Shown: positions 11,440 to 23,489 of the stretch, piece after piece | Layout of the letters: each line of letters opens with the position of its first letter | Numbering within the stretch: position 1 is the first letter of the stretch | Assembly (NCBI GenBank): GCA_011109175.1 | Contig: RDEW01000019.1 | Location: 619,482 to 683,481, forward strand | Direction of reading: 5' to 3' | DNA from: Dicyema japonicum | Lineage: Eukaryota > Dicyemida > Rhombozoa > Dicyemidae | Length of the DNA stretch: 64,000 nt | Program-made: the position numbers and the translations under genes | Notes under the pieces: model-generated | What the model saw: only the letters and a program-made list of their open reading frames with translations | The model's database searches: none | What the model was told of the DNA's origin: nothing

Positions 11440-11900
11440 AGAGAAAGAGTTAGCTTGCTCCAAACTCATCTTTTCATAGTCAGATCCCTCAGTGTGTCCA
11501 GGTCGTCACCAGATGCCAATGTTTTCTTCACTACTTTCAGATCGTTTTGTAGAACGATCGGAAGGGTTGTTCTCGGTCTTCCACGAAAGCGTTTTACATT
11601 GGAGGAGTAGTAATCTCTCATTGCGATATTCGAAGGGATAGCGGGTCCAAAGAGTATTATTATTAGCACTTATCGCTATGTCATAGGACTTGACAAAGCA
11701 TGTGCAACACGAGTTAGCAAATCAATGGTTAGTTTCATCCACTTCCTCCTATTCAAAGCTGCAGTGCGCAACCAGTCAAGATCCTCTCCACTTCCAAGAT
11801 GCCGTATCATTTCTTTGAGGTCCTCATCGAGAACGACTGCCAGTGTCGTCCTTGAAACAAGGGGCCTCCAACATGAAGTAATCCTCCATGGCTACGTTCC
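11440..11900 (-). pseudogene. LINE remnant, extreme C-terminus (two partial copies)
   Basis: The minus strand from 11669 gives NIAMRDYYSSNVKRFRGRPR, then TTLPIVLQNDLK and DDLDTLRDLT. This is the RGRPR.TLP..L..DL tail of LINE polyproteins. A second, more decayed read (AMEDYF..., 11890-11740) lies directly upstream, suggesting two overlapping insertions. A fragment of SINE C (CTTTCACGAGAGCCATAATA) sits at about 11388-11430. Confidence 0.5.
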
Positions 11901-11934
11901 AAAGAGTATTCAAAATTTAAAATATTTAATTTAA

Positions 11935-12969
11935 CTCATTTTAAAATTATAAATATTTTTGAAATTTTATTGGGATATTAAAATAAGGAATAATAATTTG
12001 AAAACTAAAATTAATTTATTCCTTTGATTTTAAAAGCATTCTTTTGACTATAATATTTTAGCAATATAATTAGATTTTTGGAGGAAGCACATTTTAAAAT
12101 CTTTACTTACCTGGTCGTGATTTACTGTTATCATTTAGGCAGTTTATCTATTGGATTGCCACCTATTGCACTGCAGGTCGCTTTCCAGTACGGACCGTTC
12201 CATACGGGCTGTCCTACGGCATATTTTTTCCGTGTGCTTTTGCGCATTTATAATTTTTATAATAAATTTATTCCTATTAAAGTGCACCTGATTATACTTC
12301 GACTGTAGTTTTTGAGATGTGTCTCAAAGTCATATAGTCTCGGAGATTTTCTTGGTGACCTTTTAAATAATTGACCCGATCTGACGTACTAGGTAGTCCT
12401 CTTGTGTGCCGAAGATCATGAGTTACTTGTTATTTTATATTTGAGCCTTTCTGTCAAGTAAATAATTCATACTCGTGACATAGTTTGCCTTGATGATCTC
12501 GTTATGATGTGCCTCAGCGCTTCAAGTTTATTTTGTTGATCTGGAGGCTTGCTGGAATCCGAAAAGGAGGTTTTTCAAGAGACGTTCATACGTTTAAATT
12601 ATACGTTCACCTTTATATACGAACGTTCCCATAACAGCGATCTTGTCCTACAAGGTGCGTGATGGCGGAGCACTGGGCGCTTACGTCCATAACATTATAC
12701 TTAAATTGTTTAAGATAGTAGTTTCGATAAGAAATGCAGCAGAAAAAAGGATGGAAAACTACCTGAAAAGAAATGCCACCATTGACTCGTATGTTGCAGT
12801 ACAGAATAAACGATAAGAGGAGGCCAAATAACTCCTTCTTTAATTTTTCCTTGCTAATAAAGTTGTTAAAGTTAAAGTTAAAATAATAAATTACTTTTGT
12901 GGTATCCTATAGATAATTATATTAATTAAATTAAAAAATAAATAATTATATTAATTGTCTTACTATGCA
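11935..12969. other. intergenic DNA, no gene resolved
   Basis: The region is AT-rich. An exon-like minus-strand read (GPYWKATCSAIGGNPIDKLP, about 12206-12145) has a good donor-like GTAAGT after it. I could not extend it or assign a family. Confidence 0.3.
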
Positions 12970-13530
12970 CAGCGCAAACTGCCTCCATTTAAATGACATC
13001 TTCAGCTAATAAGAGAGGAAACTTAAGGAAAGACGGTTATTTAAAGAAAAATATGAACTACAGTACTTTTTTTACATGCAAAGATACATTTTTTAGCTTG
13101 CAACAACAGCATTGCCACACCAAGAGTACAGCTTAAAAACACATTATGAAACTAACCATCGCATGTTTTACAAAAATAGAGCAAGCCAATGTAGCTTCTG
13201 TTACTGCGAGCTATGAACTCAGCCGAATGGTCCCCATTGGTGACAAATCTTACATTGAAGGAGATTTATAAAGCATTGTATGGTAATAAAGCTGATATTA
13301 TGTGACAGTTATGTCAGAACATTCTATTAACCAGGAACACTGTCGCTGGACAGATTGATGATTACAGGATGATTTGAAACAACGGTTGAAGACTATATCA
13401 TCTAAATTTGTGAACACCTTTCTTTTGCTATTGATGATACCGTCGACATCACTGGAGTTTCAAAACTTGCAGTTTTTATCAGTGCCTGTGATAGGGCAGT
13501 AATACATTTCAGTCAGAAAGAGTGATTTTA
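12970..13530 (+). pseudogene. hAT transposase remnant (DUF4371/ZBED type)
   Basis: Broken plus-strand reads include ASYELSRMVPIGDKSYIEG, ALYGNKADIM, ILLTRNTVAGQID and LKQRLKTISSKF. Their order matches the hAT-like ZBED5/DUF4371 proteins, where a conserved ASYEVA...K..H..GE block precedes an LS..TV.RRI.DM..DI.EQ block. Many stops and frameshifts show it is inactive. It is a plausible past source of transposase for the hAT elements at 1.5 and 24.2 kb. Confidence 0.55.
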
Positions 13531-13999
13531 TAATTTTTTAAAAATGATATAAATTGCTATATTTCCAGAAAGTTGGTCTTTGATTATGAGAGGTAAATCC
13601 TGCAGGCAAAATGAAGACCTGTCAGAAACTTTACTTTGATAATAAATTGTTGTATTTGGCTAAGTGTTATAGTAATATAGTCGTTGTAGTAGGATTGCAA
13701 ATTATTAAATACACTTCAATAAGATTGCGGTGTTTTTCAGATTTGTTATTGTCGCCCGCTTGTATACTAAAATTATCTTATGCGGCCCCTGGAGCCTTTT
13801 GAGTTTGATATGCTTGCTCTAGATGACTGTCCGACGAGGACTCTACTGGAACGCGTCATTATCATGAGATTGGTATTTTGGTTTTATCTAAGATCTTTAT
13901 AATAAATTCGATCCAAGGAGTGTTTTGACAATGTTCAGTTTTCATTGGTCAACCGAATTTGATCAAGAATAACTTGGAAGAGTTTGTGGAGGAGATTAA

Positions 14000-14760
14000 A
14001 TCCTAATTAAGAGTTAAGAGGAATACAGAGATAGTCTTCTATTTGAGGTAAACCATTGTGTATGATTTTTCAAGACTTGTGTATAATAGGTTTCCCATAA
14101 CTCAGGTGGTCTGATAAATCCTGTAAGCGGGCAGCCGCAATGTGAACACACTGGTGTCTTGATGTGATGATTATATCGTCACAATACGCAAAAACCATCC
14201 TATCGGCGATGGTAATGGTAGGTATATTTTTCAGGAAAAGATTGTACAAAATAGATGAGATCCCTGTGGGACACCGTCTGGCAGAAATATAGTGACAGAT
14301 TTCATAGAACGTACACCTACCCTTCCACTTCGTCCGTTAAGGAAGTTTGCAATCAAAATTTTCAGTTTGTTAAGAATGTCAGAAATAAAGATCATTTTTG
14401 GTAATTTCCTCGGGAGTCAAAACCTTCTGTTTGCCAAAACATCATATTAGAAACTTTTGATTACAGGTTTGCATTTTAGTCCCTCGTTATAAATTTTGTT
14501 GGGGATGTGAGTTGTGTGGAGTTACCTTTCTTAAACCCATGTTGGAAAGATACAACGGGAAGTTAAGGTTTAATCTGTTAAAGAATGAGCTTTTCAAGTT
14601 TTTTTGAAAATAAAAACAGGACAGATAATTGTCTGGACGAAACCGATGAGTCCTTTGGCCGTCCGGGTTTCAAAATCGGCCGTATATTAGATAACTTCCA
14701 TATGGATGAGATAGAGTATACATGTGGATTGAAAAGGTGAAAATTGGGGGAGGGGCACAA
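14000..14760 (-). pseudogene. LINE reverse transcriptase fragment
   Basis: Leftward on the minus strand: NIRPILKPGRPKDSSVSSRQ with SKKLEKLIL (the PI.KPGKP...YRPISL..L.KLLEKL block), then GVPQGSHLF, then AYCDDIIIT. The last corresponds to the RT catalytic YADD motif with Ala changed to Cys. Frameshifts separate the blocks. Part of SINE B's tail (ACTCTACTGGAACGCGTCA, 13840) lies just to the left. Confidence 0.6.
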
Positions 14761-16059
14761 AAAGGCCTATATTTTTCAGTACTATTTATTAAATTTTAGA
14801 AGAAATAAGTTGAGTTTTGATCTTGAATCATATCCCACATCCTTCACTGAGAAAACAATTGTAGTAATGTCTCTCTTGAGTTTGATAGATGAAAAGTAAG
14901 AACACCCAAAGTTTCCTGTGCAAGATAAAACACACGGAGGAATAATTCTTCATGACTTTGCTTAAGTTCTTGTTCTCCGGGTCATCACAGAGGACTCTCA
15001 GAGTTAAGAAACCACGAAACGTTTTCCACATCCAGCTTGCTCAGGGCAGACATGAGGTTATGCCAAAAACCACTCCTAAAAATCGTCTATATTTAATTTG
15101 AACGCGTCTCCGCAGAGGTTACTATATAGGCTTAAAAGAATTTGGACAATCGGCTTCGCCACTTTGCCACTTCTGCCTTTTAGATGACCAGCATACCGCC
15201 TCTTCTCTTGTCCGGGTCAGCATTCTAGTTCTGCGCTATACTAGATACATCTAACGAATATTTGTGAGAGCCCGCCCTTGGTGTAACATTCCTGTTATGC
15301 ACTTGTTTTTTCAATTGAAAAGACTACTAAATAAACAAAATTTCTTTTTAAGATTAAACTTATTTTTTAATAAATTATTATATTTTAAGAGGAAAATATT
15401 TTTAAATGAAATACGGTAATGTGGGCTTTTAATTAGATTTTAATGAATTATTAACCCCCAATCCGACATCACTTTTTTACATAATAATAATGTAATGTAT
15501 CTTTAAACGATATTTTCTACAGGTGAGAGGTAGAAATGATCTTTCTGCTATCAAAAACAAAGTTAGGGAGCACGAGGGACCACTCCCCCTGTTAGAAGAG
15601 GTAGGAATCAATAATTTAAATGTTAATTCAAAGAGATGAAATGTATGAGTCATAGTTATGTCTCATAACATTAAATTTTGAAGATGAAAACGTCTCCCGT
15701 TATGATCTTTTTCTACCATTCCCAATAATCCGTTAAATATATTTGTCGTCTCTAACCTTGAAACTCTTTTCAAATTTTCCGAGTTCTTCGTCAGGACAAC
15801 TTTGAGAACAATTCGAAAAGGTCGATGGTACTTCAAATCCAATTGGCTAATACCTCAGAGTACTGAATATAAATGTATCCATTACCCACGGTTGCAGAAG
15901 CAGAGACCATCCAATATCAGACACAAATCCATCCAGATTCGGAAGGAAGGGAAGAATACATTTAGTCTTTTCAGTTTTGGGAGCACATTCAGTGGAGCAA
16001 GGGAAAGCGAATAATCCTTTTCGTGTACCCAAGGAACAATCACCGGCTGAGACAAGAGA
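14761..16059. other. intergenic DNA with degraded repeat sequence
   Basis: No host gene found. Around 15840-16050 there is weak, patchy similarity to the inverted body of SINE A (GTGGAGCAAGGGAAAGCGAA, then TAATCCTTTTCGTG). No other structure was recognised. Confidence 0.35.
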
Positions 16060-16260
16060 ATCACACGAGTTCTCTTAGAACAAAAGAAGAGAAGGAACAG
16101 AAGCTATTATTGTTAATAAAGGAATGAAGCGAAGACATCCCACAATGGTGGATATCCATTTCCATTCCAATATATGTCTGAAGAGCCTCCATCTCAAATC
16201 AGTTATCTCGGACCGGGGATCAACATCATATAAAGCTTCCTCGTCATTTTCTTTGGCCAA
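16060..16260 (-). pseudogene. LINE remnant, RWRLF.HIL block
   Basis: The minus-strand read DPRSEITDLRWRLFRHILEW is the post-RT R.WRLFGH.L motif. The same block occurs on the plus strand near 44850 (ATCTCAAATCAG/CTGATTTGAGATG is shared in inverse orientation). Confidence 0.5.
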
Positions 16261-16839
16261 TTCAGTCCAGCAATGTCCTGAGCTCCCTTCAATTAAATGA
16301 GTTTATCTAGACTTGATTATCCTCGGACATCCCCCACGTTGACAAATTGTACAATAAAACTGGTTAAAAAGTGTCATATACCCTTAGCCGGAATAATCAC
16401 TTGATTGTGTTCTGTCACTCAAGTTCTTTTTTGTTTTTTAGAGCAGCTGTTGTGAAATAACAATCTCCTCACTGTCTCCATGTAAGGACCCAAACTTATT
16501 GGCCCTGTTCCATAGCTCATCCAATCTTCTTTGCATCCTTTTGATGAAATGAAATTATTACAAAAAACACTAAAATTGAGATTTATAAAACGAAATTAAG
16601 ACATGATCAGATAGTTCTGTAATTGATTAGTCGGAAGGTTGAGCCTTGATATAGCTCTAGTGCACTATGACATAGCTCTAGTGCAATAAATATCTTTGTC
16701 TTCTCTAGGTGGGTACAACCTCTCACCCCTCTTTTTAATCTACTCAGAAAACATCGAATACGCGAACTCTAGGAAATATGAATGCGTCGGATACAGTGAT
16801 GTCTGAGCTCGAATCATCATGGTCCAGATTGAAGAGAAA

Positions 16840-17620
16840 TTGGAAGAGAACGTTTTTCGAACTTGCATACGTCATCGTTGGTAAGATAAATTGTTCATAA
16901 ATCGTGGCAAAGGTCTCTAAGTGTTTTTGAGACCACTTTTAAAATTTTCATTTTTTTCAAAGAAGTTGCTTTGTTCTCAACATGTCGGATAAAGGTGACT
17001 CCCAGAATCTTAGGTGTTTTGTTAATAGGAATAACCTCTTTTTTCATAAAGATTTTTGGTTCGATACAGAGCTGTCTTTTGTAAGTGATAAACTGCGTGA
17101 CAGAGGACTTTGTTGCTGATCTGTCGTGTCTCCGCTTCGAGAGCCATAGTTCCAGCTTGTCAAGCATTTGTTTGAGCGGACTGAGTCGCTGATTGAATAC
17201 TTATGTCCTTGAAAGCAAAAATGAAATCGTCGGCATAGGAGAGGATTAGGCAGTTTTCATTACAGGTTTGTGTCATGTCGTTTATGTTGAAGAGTTGGGA
17301 TAATTGTGAGGAGCCTTGAGGGACTCCATTTGGGAGGTAGCGAGATTTTGATTTGATGTTGTTGCAGAGTACTTGTGCTCGTCTTCAATTTAAGAAGTTT
17401 CCAAGCCAAAGTTTCAAGTTCGAATGAATGTTGGTTTCAAATATTTTCTCTGTAAAGAGTTTCCTAGGGACTTAGTCGAACGCTTTTGTGATGTCCATGG
17501 ATATAAGTACTGTCCTTTGATGGGGTATGGGGAGTTAAATACTTCCGCAATGAATTGTGTGAGGATTGTGAGGTACGTTGTGGTCGAATGCTTTTCGCTA
17601 ACCTCTTATGAAAATGCACA
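16840..17620 (-). pseudogene. LINE reverse transcriptase fragment
   Basis: Leftward: a decayed FD.I..E.L block around 17520-17470, then GVPQGSSQL, then ENCLILSYADDFIFAFKD with an intact YADD catalytic motif. Next comes the thumb region NKTPKILGVTF. Several stops lie between blocks. It is of the same general kind as the fragments at 42.8 and 49.1 kb. Confidence 0.65.
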
Positions 17621-17711
17621 TTTTAATCAAAATTAATATTAATGATGAATAAAATAAAAATTTATCATTTAAATTATTAAAATGTTTTCTGTGCATAAAA
17701 TTAATTAATTT

Positions 17712-19850
17712 GTGGCGTAATGTGGTTCACCTTTTGTGGTGGCGCTCAGTGTAGTAATACACCAAAAAGAACCATTTGCTCTTCCCTATCCAGACTCTTT
17801 ATGCCTGGATGGTATACCTCAACTGGAAACTCGAGATGTTGTTTGTTCCCCTGGATTCTATTGCTTTCTGGAGAAATTGAACAAAACCATGGACCAAAAC
17901 CCCTTGTTATTATGCTAACGGAATAAAAACAAAGATTCTGGAGATACGATGTTTATTAACGAAGCACAAGATTGACATCTGCCTTTTCCAGGAGTCAAAA
18001 CTTACTACAAAGAGTACAACCCCACTTTGCCCTGGATACATCTCTATCAGAAAAGACCGCATTGGACATGGTGGCGGATTACTTACCATTATTATAAACG
18101 GTTTATCCCTCCACGATGTGAGCTCGCAAGTGGATGATTTAATTCTACACGAAAAGACCGCGGAACAAATTTCTATTTATCTAATTAATGGGTCAGAACA
18201 TTTTATTCTAATCAACATTTACATTCCACCGCCCAGATCCTGTCCTAATAACTATGTTCCGAAGCTCGACAAACTACAAGAAATTCGAAATGTGTTACTA
18301 TGTGGGGATTTCAACGCCAAACATCCGCAATGGCTCAGTACCCAGTTGGCAGACAAGAGGAGGAATCTAATTATCGACTCTCGAAAAAATGGTGATTTTG
18401 AATCACCCGAACATCTTCACAAGGACACCAGTCCGAAGTAATGGCAACCTTCCCCGACATATCCATTGCTTCCTCTATGATTGCCCCGAAGATTTCATGG
18501 AACGTCTCCTACGATTTTCATAGTGATCATAATCCGATTATATTAAAACTGAGCCGATTCAATAACTCACGTAGAATTAAAGCAATTTTTAAGGTCTACA
18601 AGAAAGCTGACTGATCAAATTTCAAGCTCTTCATTGACCATAACCTAATACATTTTGATCCCAGCTCATTTTGCTCCATCGAAAAAGCAGTGGACCATCT
18701 AAACCATGTAATCCTTCGAGCTGAAAAGTTGTTTGTACCACGTGCAGTTTACAAATCCTACAAGCCTACTCTAAACTCGGAGACTCGTCTCCTCGTCAAA
18801 CAAAGAAAGTCCCTGAAGATGAATCATCAGCAAATCTCTTTTGATTTGGAAAAAATAAATTGCTTAAATCAGAGAATTACAAAACTCATCAGAGAAAAGA
18901 AAAATAGGACGTGGAACCGCCTATTATCATCTATTGGACATATGAAATCCACGAGTCTTTTATGGAAAACTATTAGTCGAAAAACTTATCAGATGAATTC
19001 GATTACGTCAATTTTTAATTTGTCTTCTAACATGAACGTCATCCCATGAAAATGGAAGAACTCACTTATAATACCAATCTTAAAACGAGGAAAACCGAAA
19101 ACCTTACCTTCTTCCTACCGTCCAATTTCATTAACGTGCGCATTATCGCGCCTGATGGAGAAACTCGTACTCTGGAAAATTAAACCCCATTTGGCCGACT
19201 GCCACTTTCAACATGGTTTCAAATGTGAGCGTTCAACTACGACACATTGACTTCACTGTCTCAATTTATATCAGAATGGTTCAACGAACCGAAACACCAT
19301 CTACGGACAATAGTGGTCTCTCTGGACATCAGAAGGCGTTCGATTCTGTCTCGAGAACATTACTCACCAAAAAGGTTTTTGACATTATCATTCAGCCGCT
19401 TTGAAAAGATGGATACCCAATTTTCTCTCAGGAAAAAGAGGACGTGTCTGTATAGACCACGCAAGATCGAGGTCCTGTTTTTACTAAATGGCGTCTCTCA
19501 ATAATAGCCCAGCCTCTCTCTCCGGCGTTATTCAACATATTCCTCAACGTTTTACCTTGCCCTGGAGGACCAGATTCAATGCTTCTCACTTGCTGACGAC
19601 CTAATCATCGCTAGCAGGAACAAATACGTGGGTACAGCAAAATCAGAGCTTCAGTCACATATTGACGACCTGGGAGCCTGGTTGAAGTTGAATCGTCATT
19701 CCATATCCAGGTATAAATCAACGTATACAATCTTCACCACGGACAGTAAAGAAAAACATAGCCACACTCCCGACCATGTTGGAAGGACAAATGGGGTCGA
19801 CGCACGTACCATTTCTTAGCATAATAGGGTGATAATGCATGTCTTACAGG
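17712..19850 (+). pseudogene. Jockey/CR1-like LINE: endonuclease plus reverse transcriptase, decayed
   Basis: The first 100 bp resemble the core of SINE A (GTGGCGTAATGTGGTTCACC, then AAAGAACCATTTGCTCTTCC). Next, at 17855-17902, comes the motif ILLLSGEIEQNHGPKP. The AP-endonuclease (EEP) follows: IDICLFQESKL, GHGGGLLTI, INIYIPPP, LLCGDFNAKHPQW (18298-18336) and SDHNPI. Then come RT blocks: IPILKRGKPKT with YRPISL, SLDIRRAFDSV-like at about 19320-19350, and ADDLIIASRNKY at about 19590-19625. At least five frameshifts are needed to read it through. A copy of the same endonuclease lies on the minus strand at 50.6-51.3 kb. Confidence 0.75.
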
Positions 19851-20399
19851 CCTTGTAGGTACATTTAGTTCTATTCCAAAAATATGAGGCCATTCATTGC
19901 TAATATAAAAATGAATCAATAACATGATATTTTCCAATCATATGCATTATCCAATTTTCTTAATTGCAACAAATCCCAACAACTTAGTTATATCGATTGA
20001 TTTTAATAGACAAATTTTTTTTAACAAGTTATGAAATTACTTATTTGATGTAATGTGTAATTTTAACAAGTCTAATAGCATCATATTCTTTGGATGAAGT
20101 ATAATTGCAATACTTACAATAAAAAAGAATTTTATGTGTGGAAACATCTTCTTTGGATGAATTCTTTGCACGTGTCGTTTAGTATTAAACGATGAAAGAT
20201 ATGTACAATTTATACAATTGTAGACTGTTTTTCTTTTGACTCTTCAATGCTTCCGTTATTTGTGTAACTTTCATCCCATTAAATGAATCTTCATTTGCAG
20301 AAAAATTCTTATCCACTGAACTCTGAAGTGGAGATCTAGTATTGATTTCGTTTTTTTCAAGACTATCCTGAAGATGCTCATAATTCACAGGGGACAATG

Positions 20400-21150
20400 T
20401 GTTGTTTTCTACAAAATAAAACTCCGATTAACCCAAAGTGTTAGCAAAAGACAGCTTATCTGAGCAATATATGTCTTTTTCAGAGTGGTTTCAAGAGTAG
20501 TAGGTATGCTAAGGTCGTCTGGAGGGTTTGGATATTTTCTCCTTAGTATCTCAAGAACAGTCGGGGACAGTGAAAGGACTGTATCATCCGAAGCAACCAC
20601 TTGCAAAGCTGGTCGGATATCACCTTCTAGAAGTTTTCGATTGACCCTCTCTTTGAGTTTGTCAGGATTGGGCGGTAGTTTGGCTGAGGGTTTACATATT
20701 GAAGTTGTGCTCGTAAATAGTCTATATTTTTCATTTTCGAAAAAATATTGAACTTAAGCATAAGGCTCAGTAGTCTCATCCAAGAAACTTCACATTTCGA
20801 TGTGAGTGCACCGTCGATGAGTGAAGGTAGAGATAAAGCGGCAGAAATCCTAACGGCCTTCGGAATCTTCAGAGGTATTTTCCTGGACTTTCCCAGACTG
20901 AATATTTTTAAGAGGACAGAGTTGGACTCAGAGATTGGATGGTCGAGAACAGGTCTGATTTGTTGGTAAGTTCTCTTCGGGGGTCCATTTTTTATGTACT
21001 TTGCGCAATCCCATAAAGAAAGAGCTTCCACGCAAGATTTACTAAACCATACGCAGCTCAAATGGTAGTAGTTGTCGCAACATGAGCATTTTATACCATA
21101 TTTCCTATCGTTCTTGTATCCGCATATTATGCATGTCAAGAAATGGCATC
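20400..21150 (-). pseudogene. LINE of PHD-finger type, N-terminal part
   Basis: From 21139 leftward: a PHD-like zinc finger (C..CGYKNDRKYGIKCSCCDN, then YYHLSCVWFS), the block KAVRISAALSLPSLIDGAL with SWMRLL, then NYLRAQL. After one frameshift near 20640 comes LEGDIRPALQVVASDDTVLS with LRRKYPNPPDDL. This order (PHD, ...SDD.V......L..KHP.PP.D) is the usual N-terminal third of a group of invertebrate LINEs. Its RT is missing here, but the matching C-terminus occurs at 60.9-61.6 kb. An unassigned minus-strand frame follows at 20397-20185. Confidence 0.65.
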
Positions 21151-21539
21151 TTGGGACTAACTATTCATTCTTTTTTTTAAGCTCAGCTATCCGTAGTAGT
21201 ATCTTCTTGGATTTCTGCGAGTTAGAGAATTTAACAAGTTAATGTTCTGATTTGGTTTCCTGTTGCAAAGGAAGCATAGAGGCCTCCGTACGTGCACGGT
21301 GAAGATAGGGCTAGATTTCCCATGCATTCAGACAACTGCGGCAGTTCCAGTGAGGAAGGCATTCACTGTGACTTTAGTTATTCGTGCGCAGCTAATATAG
21401 AAGAATTCATTGCACGTAGAACAGCAAACACCCCACTTTCTAAAACACAAGTAATTTTTTCAACTATTGACTTAGACTAAACAATTCAATGTAAATTATT
21501 TAATTAAGTGGAATTTAATCCAGATCACTGGTTATCTCT

Positions 21540-21930
21540 CACCTTCTCTTAGAAGAAGAGTGTGCCATCAACTCCCTCTTATTCCCCATCTTCTCATCAG
21601 AGTCAGTCGAAATATTTATGTTAGAGTTCAGTAGGATATTTTCGTGACATGCCTGTTGAACAAGTTGAGAGGTGTACTCTTCATCAGAATCCTTCATCCC
21701 GTGTCTGTGTTCAATTACCATGTTTCAGAGTCTTTTTACACAACTGACTGGATGTGAGTTTTCGTTGCTCTTTCAACAGATAGCTTATCCATATAGTTTT
21801 TTAAGCATTTCGAGACAATTCCATCCCAGGTCACAACCAGTGGGATAATCTTTATTTGAAAATCGTAGAGAAGCGAAAGCTCACTTGCGAGGAGGTTGTT
21901 TTTGTGACATTTTTTTCTACTCCCACGTGT
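21540..21930 (-). pseudogene. fragment of R2-like retrotransposon with restriction-like endonuclease
   Basis: Leftward: NNLLASELSLLYDFQIKIIP, then LVVTWDGIVSKCLKNY. This is the same segment as VIPIVMTWEGIATKYHKGYL in the copy at 43.5 kb and as the fragment at 7.8 kb. It is broken by stops. Tetraspanin 2 starts about 770 bp to the right. Confidence 0.6.
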
Positions 21931-22624
21931 TTTAAGCGATACTAAAATTTAATTCCCACTTCGATTAGCCTTATCTAACTCTTGATCTTGTATATACGAA
22001 ATATCTGGGATGTTGAACTGTACTTTTGTTTGAGTCAGAATCGACGTATCATCTCAGCATTCTGTGTTGGTAGAATTGACTGAACTGAATGGCCTTTCAA
22101 CTTTCTAGTCTTTTTGATTTCATATACTCTGCATAGATGAAGATGTAAGCATTTTACACTTCGTCGTGTCTTGTAACAAAATCACTGTTTAACATTCTAC
22201 CACACTAAGTGGTCAGGTGGTCAACAGTTTTTTTTAGCAATGCTTAATATCCCCGACGCTTTTGATAACCGCTGGAAGTTTCTTTGTCAACATTAGGTTC
22301 CTCCATGAATCTGAAGAGCACAGAATTTAATTTTTCCAATTAATTTTACCTAGGAATGATCTTCAGAATTCACGAACTCCTCAAACACATGCCGACTGCT
22401 TTTCAAGACTTTTATGGAACTGGAAGAGCATCAGTTCACTTTTGAAAGTAAGTTCTCTCCCAAAAATCTCCCTGTTTAAATATAACCTCTCTATTTGCAG
22501 GTTTGAGGTCTAACCTCAGGGTCGTAAGCTATTGCCGTATTTAACGTTCAATATCATTAAATTCATAAGGTTCAATATTAATCAGTCCAATATTAATAAT
22601 ACTTATAAGTATATATAAAAAATC
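21931..22624. other. intergenic DNA before tetraspanin 2
   Basis: No gene or repeat recognised. The block shared with tetraspanin 1 begins at about 22625. Confidence 0.35.
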
Positions 22625-22700
22625 TATTAATAATATTATTTAAGTTGGATAACCAATATAAGCAATAGTATATCTATTTAATGCGTACATATATCAGATA

Positions 22701-23489
22701 ATGGCTTCCATTGCTAGTTTTTTCGTCGCACTCAATGCGTCACTTATCTTGGTAGTATTTTAGTGACTAGTTTTTAGGCTCTCTCAGGACTTATGTTTTA
22801 TTTATGTTCCATCGTTTTAGTAAATGTCAATGAGGTGAAAGAAAGTCTAAATGATCAAAAGTTTTTTGGTATCGGAGTTTTCGTTATCATTCTAATTGCG
22901 GCTTTTTTCCTCATTGGCGCTATTTCCGGTTTCTCTATTCTTTTCGTTAATGCCAAATACCACAGATATTTTGTAATCAATTTTATAATGATATAGTTCA
23001 TATTCGTTTTGATTTTTACTTTTGTGGTTGCTATTTTGTTTTTGGTAGTTTTTTCAAGCTATGATGAAGAAACTGTATTAAAAAATTCACGTAGAGTTGA
23101 TCGCATGATAAACGAATACGACTACAATGTTGTCCCTGTTGATATAATGCAGCAAACAGTTTATTAAATTGTTAAATTAAGTTTAAATGTTGTGGAGGGT
23201 TTTTTGGTGCTCTAAGTTACACTAATTTGCCTCATTTCCCAAGATCTTGTTGTCCACCAGACAAAAGAAAGGATTGTACATTATTATCTATGTATACTGT
23301 GGTATTGGTCTCCCTTATTTGTAGAACTGTCCAATTCGGGTAAGTCAATTACTTTTGGATGAATATAAAAAGTCGATTAGTGCAACATCAATAATTGTTA
23401 TTTTGCTGGTTTGCCGTAAAGCTGATTTGTAGCTTATTGGGATTGCCAGTACTTTTTTCCTCCTCGGCAGAGACAGGCGTCATAATTAA
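22701..23489 (+). CDS. tetraspanin (copy 2)
   Basis: Six exons: 22701-22751, 22778-22972, 22997-23158, 23182-23298, 23325-23408 and 23433-23489. They have exactly the same exon lengths, intron lengths (26, 24, 23, 26, 24 nt) and phase-0 positions as copy 1. The product is also 221 aa, differing at about 25 residues. Those include the first ectodomain, two sites beside PRSCC, and the cytoplasmic end (GRDRRHN against CSDRRNN). All six extracellular-loop cysteines and the CCG motif are kept and no stop has entered. Both copies therefore look functional. The shared DNA runs from about 22625 to 23605, so promoter and 3' flank were duplicated too. Confidence 0.9.

Noticed and set aside
20627-21139. 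host PHD-finger chromatin protein
   Set aside because: The PHD-like finger is followed by blocks (KAVRISAALSL..., SDDTVLSL...KYPNPPDDL) that belong to the N-terminus of a LINE group, and the frame is broken.
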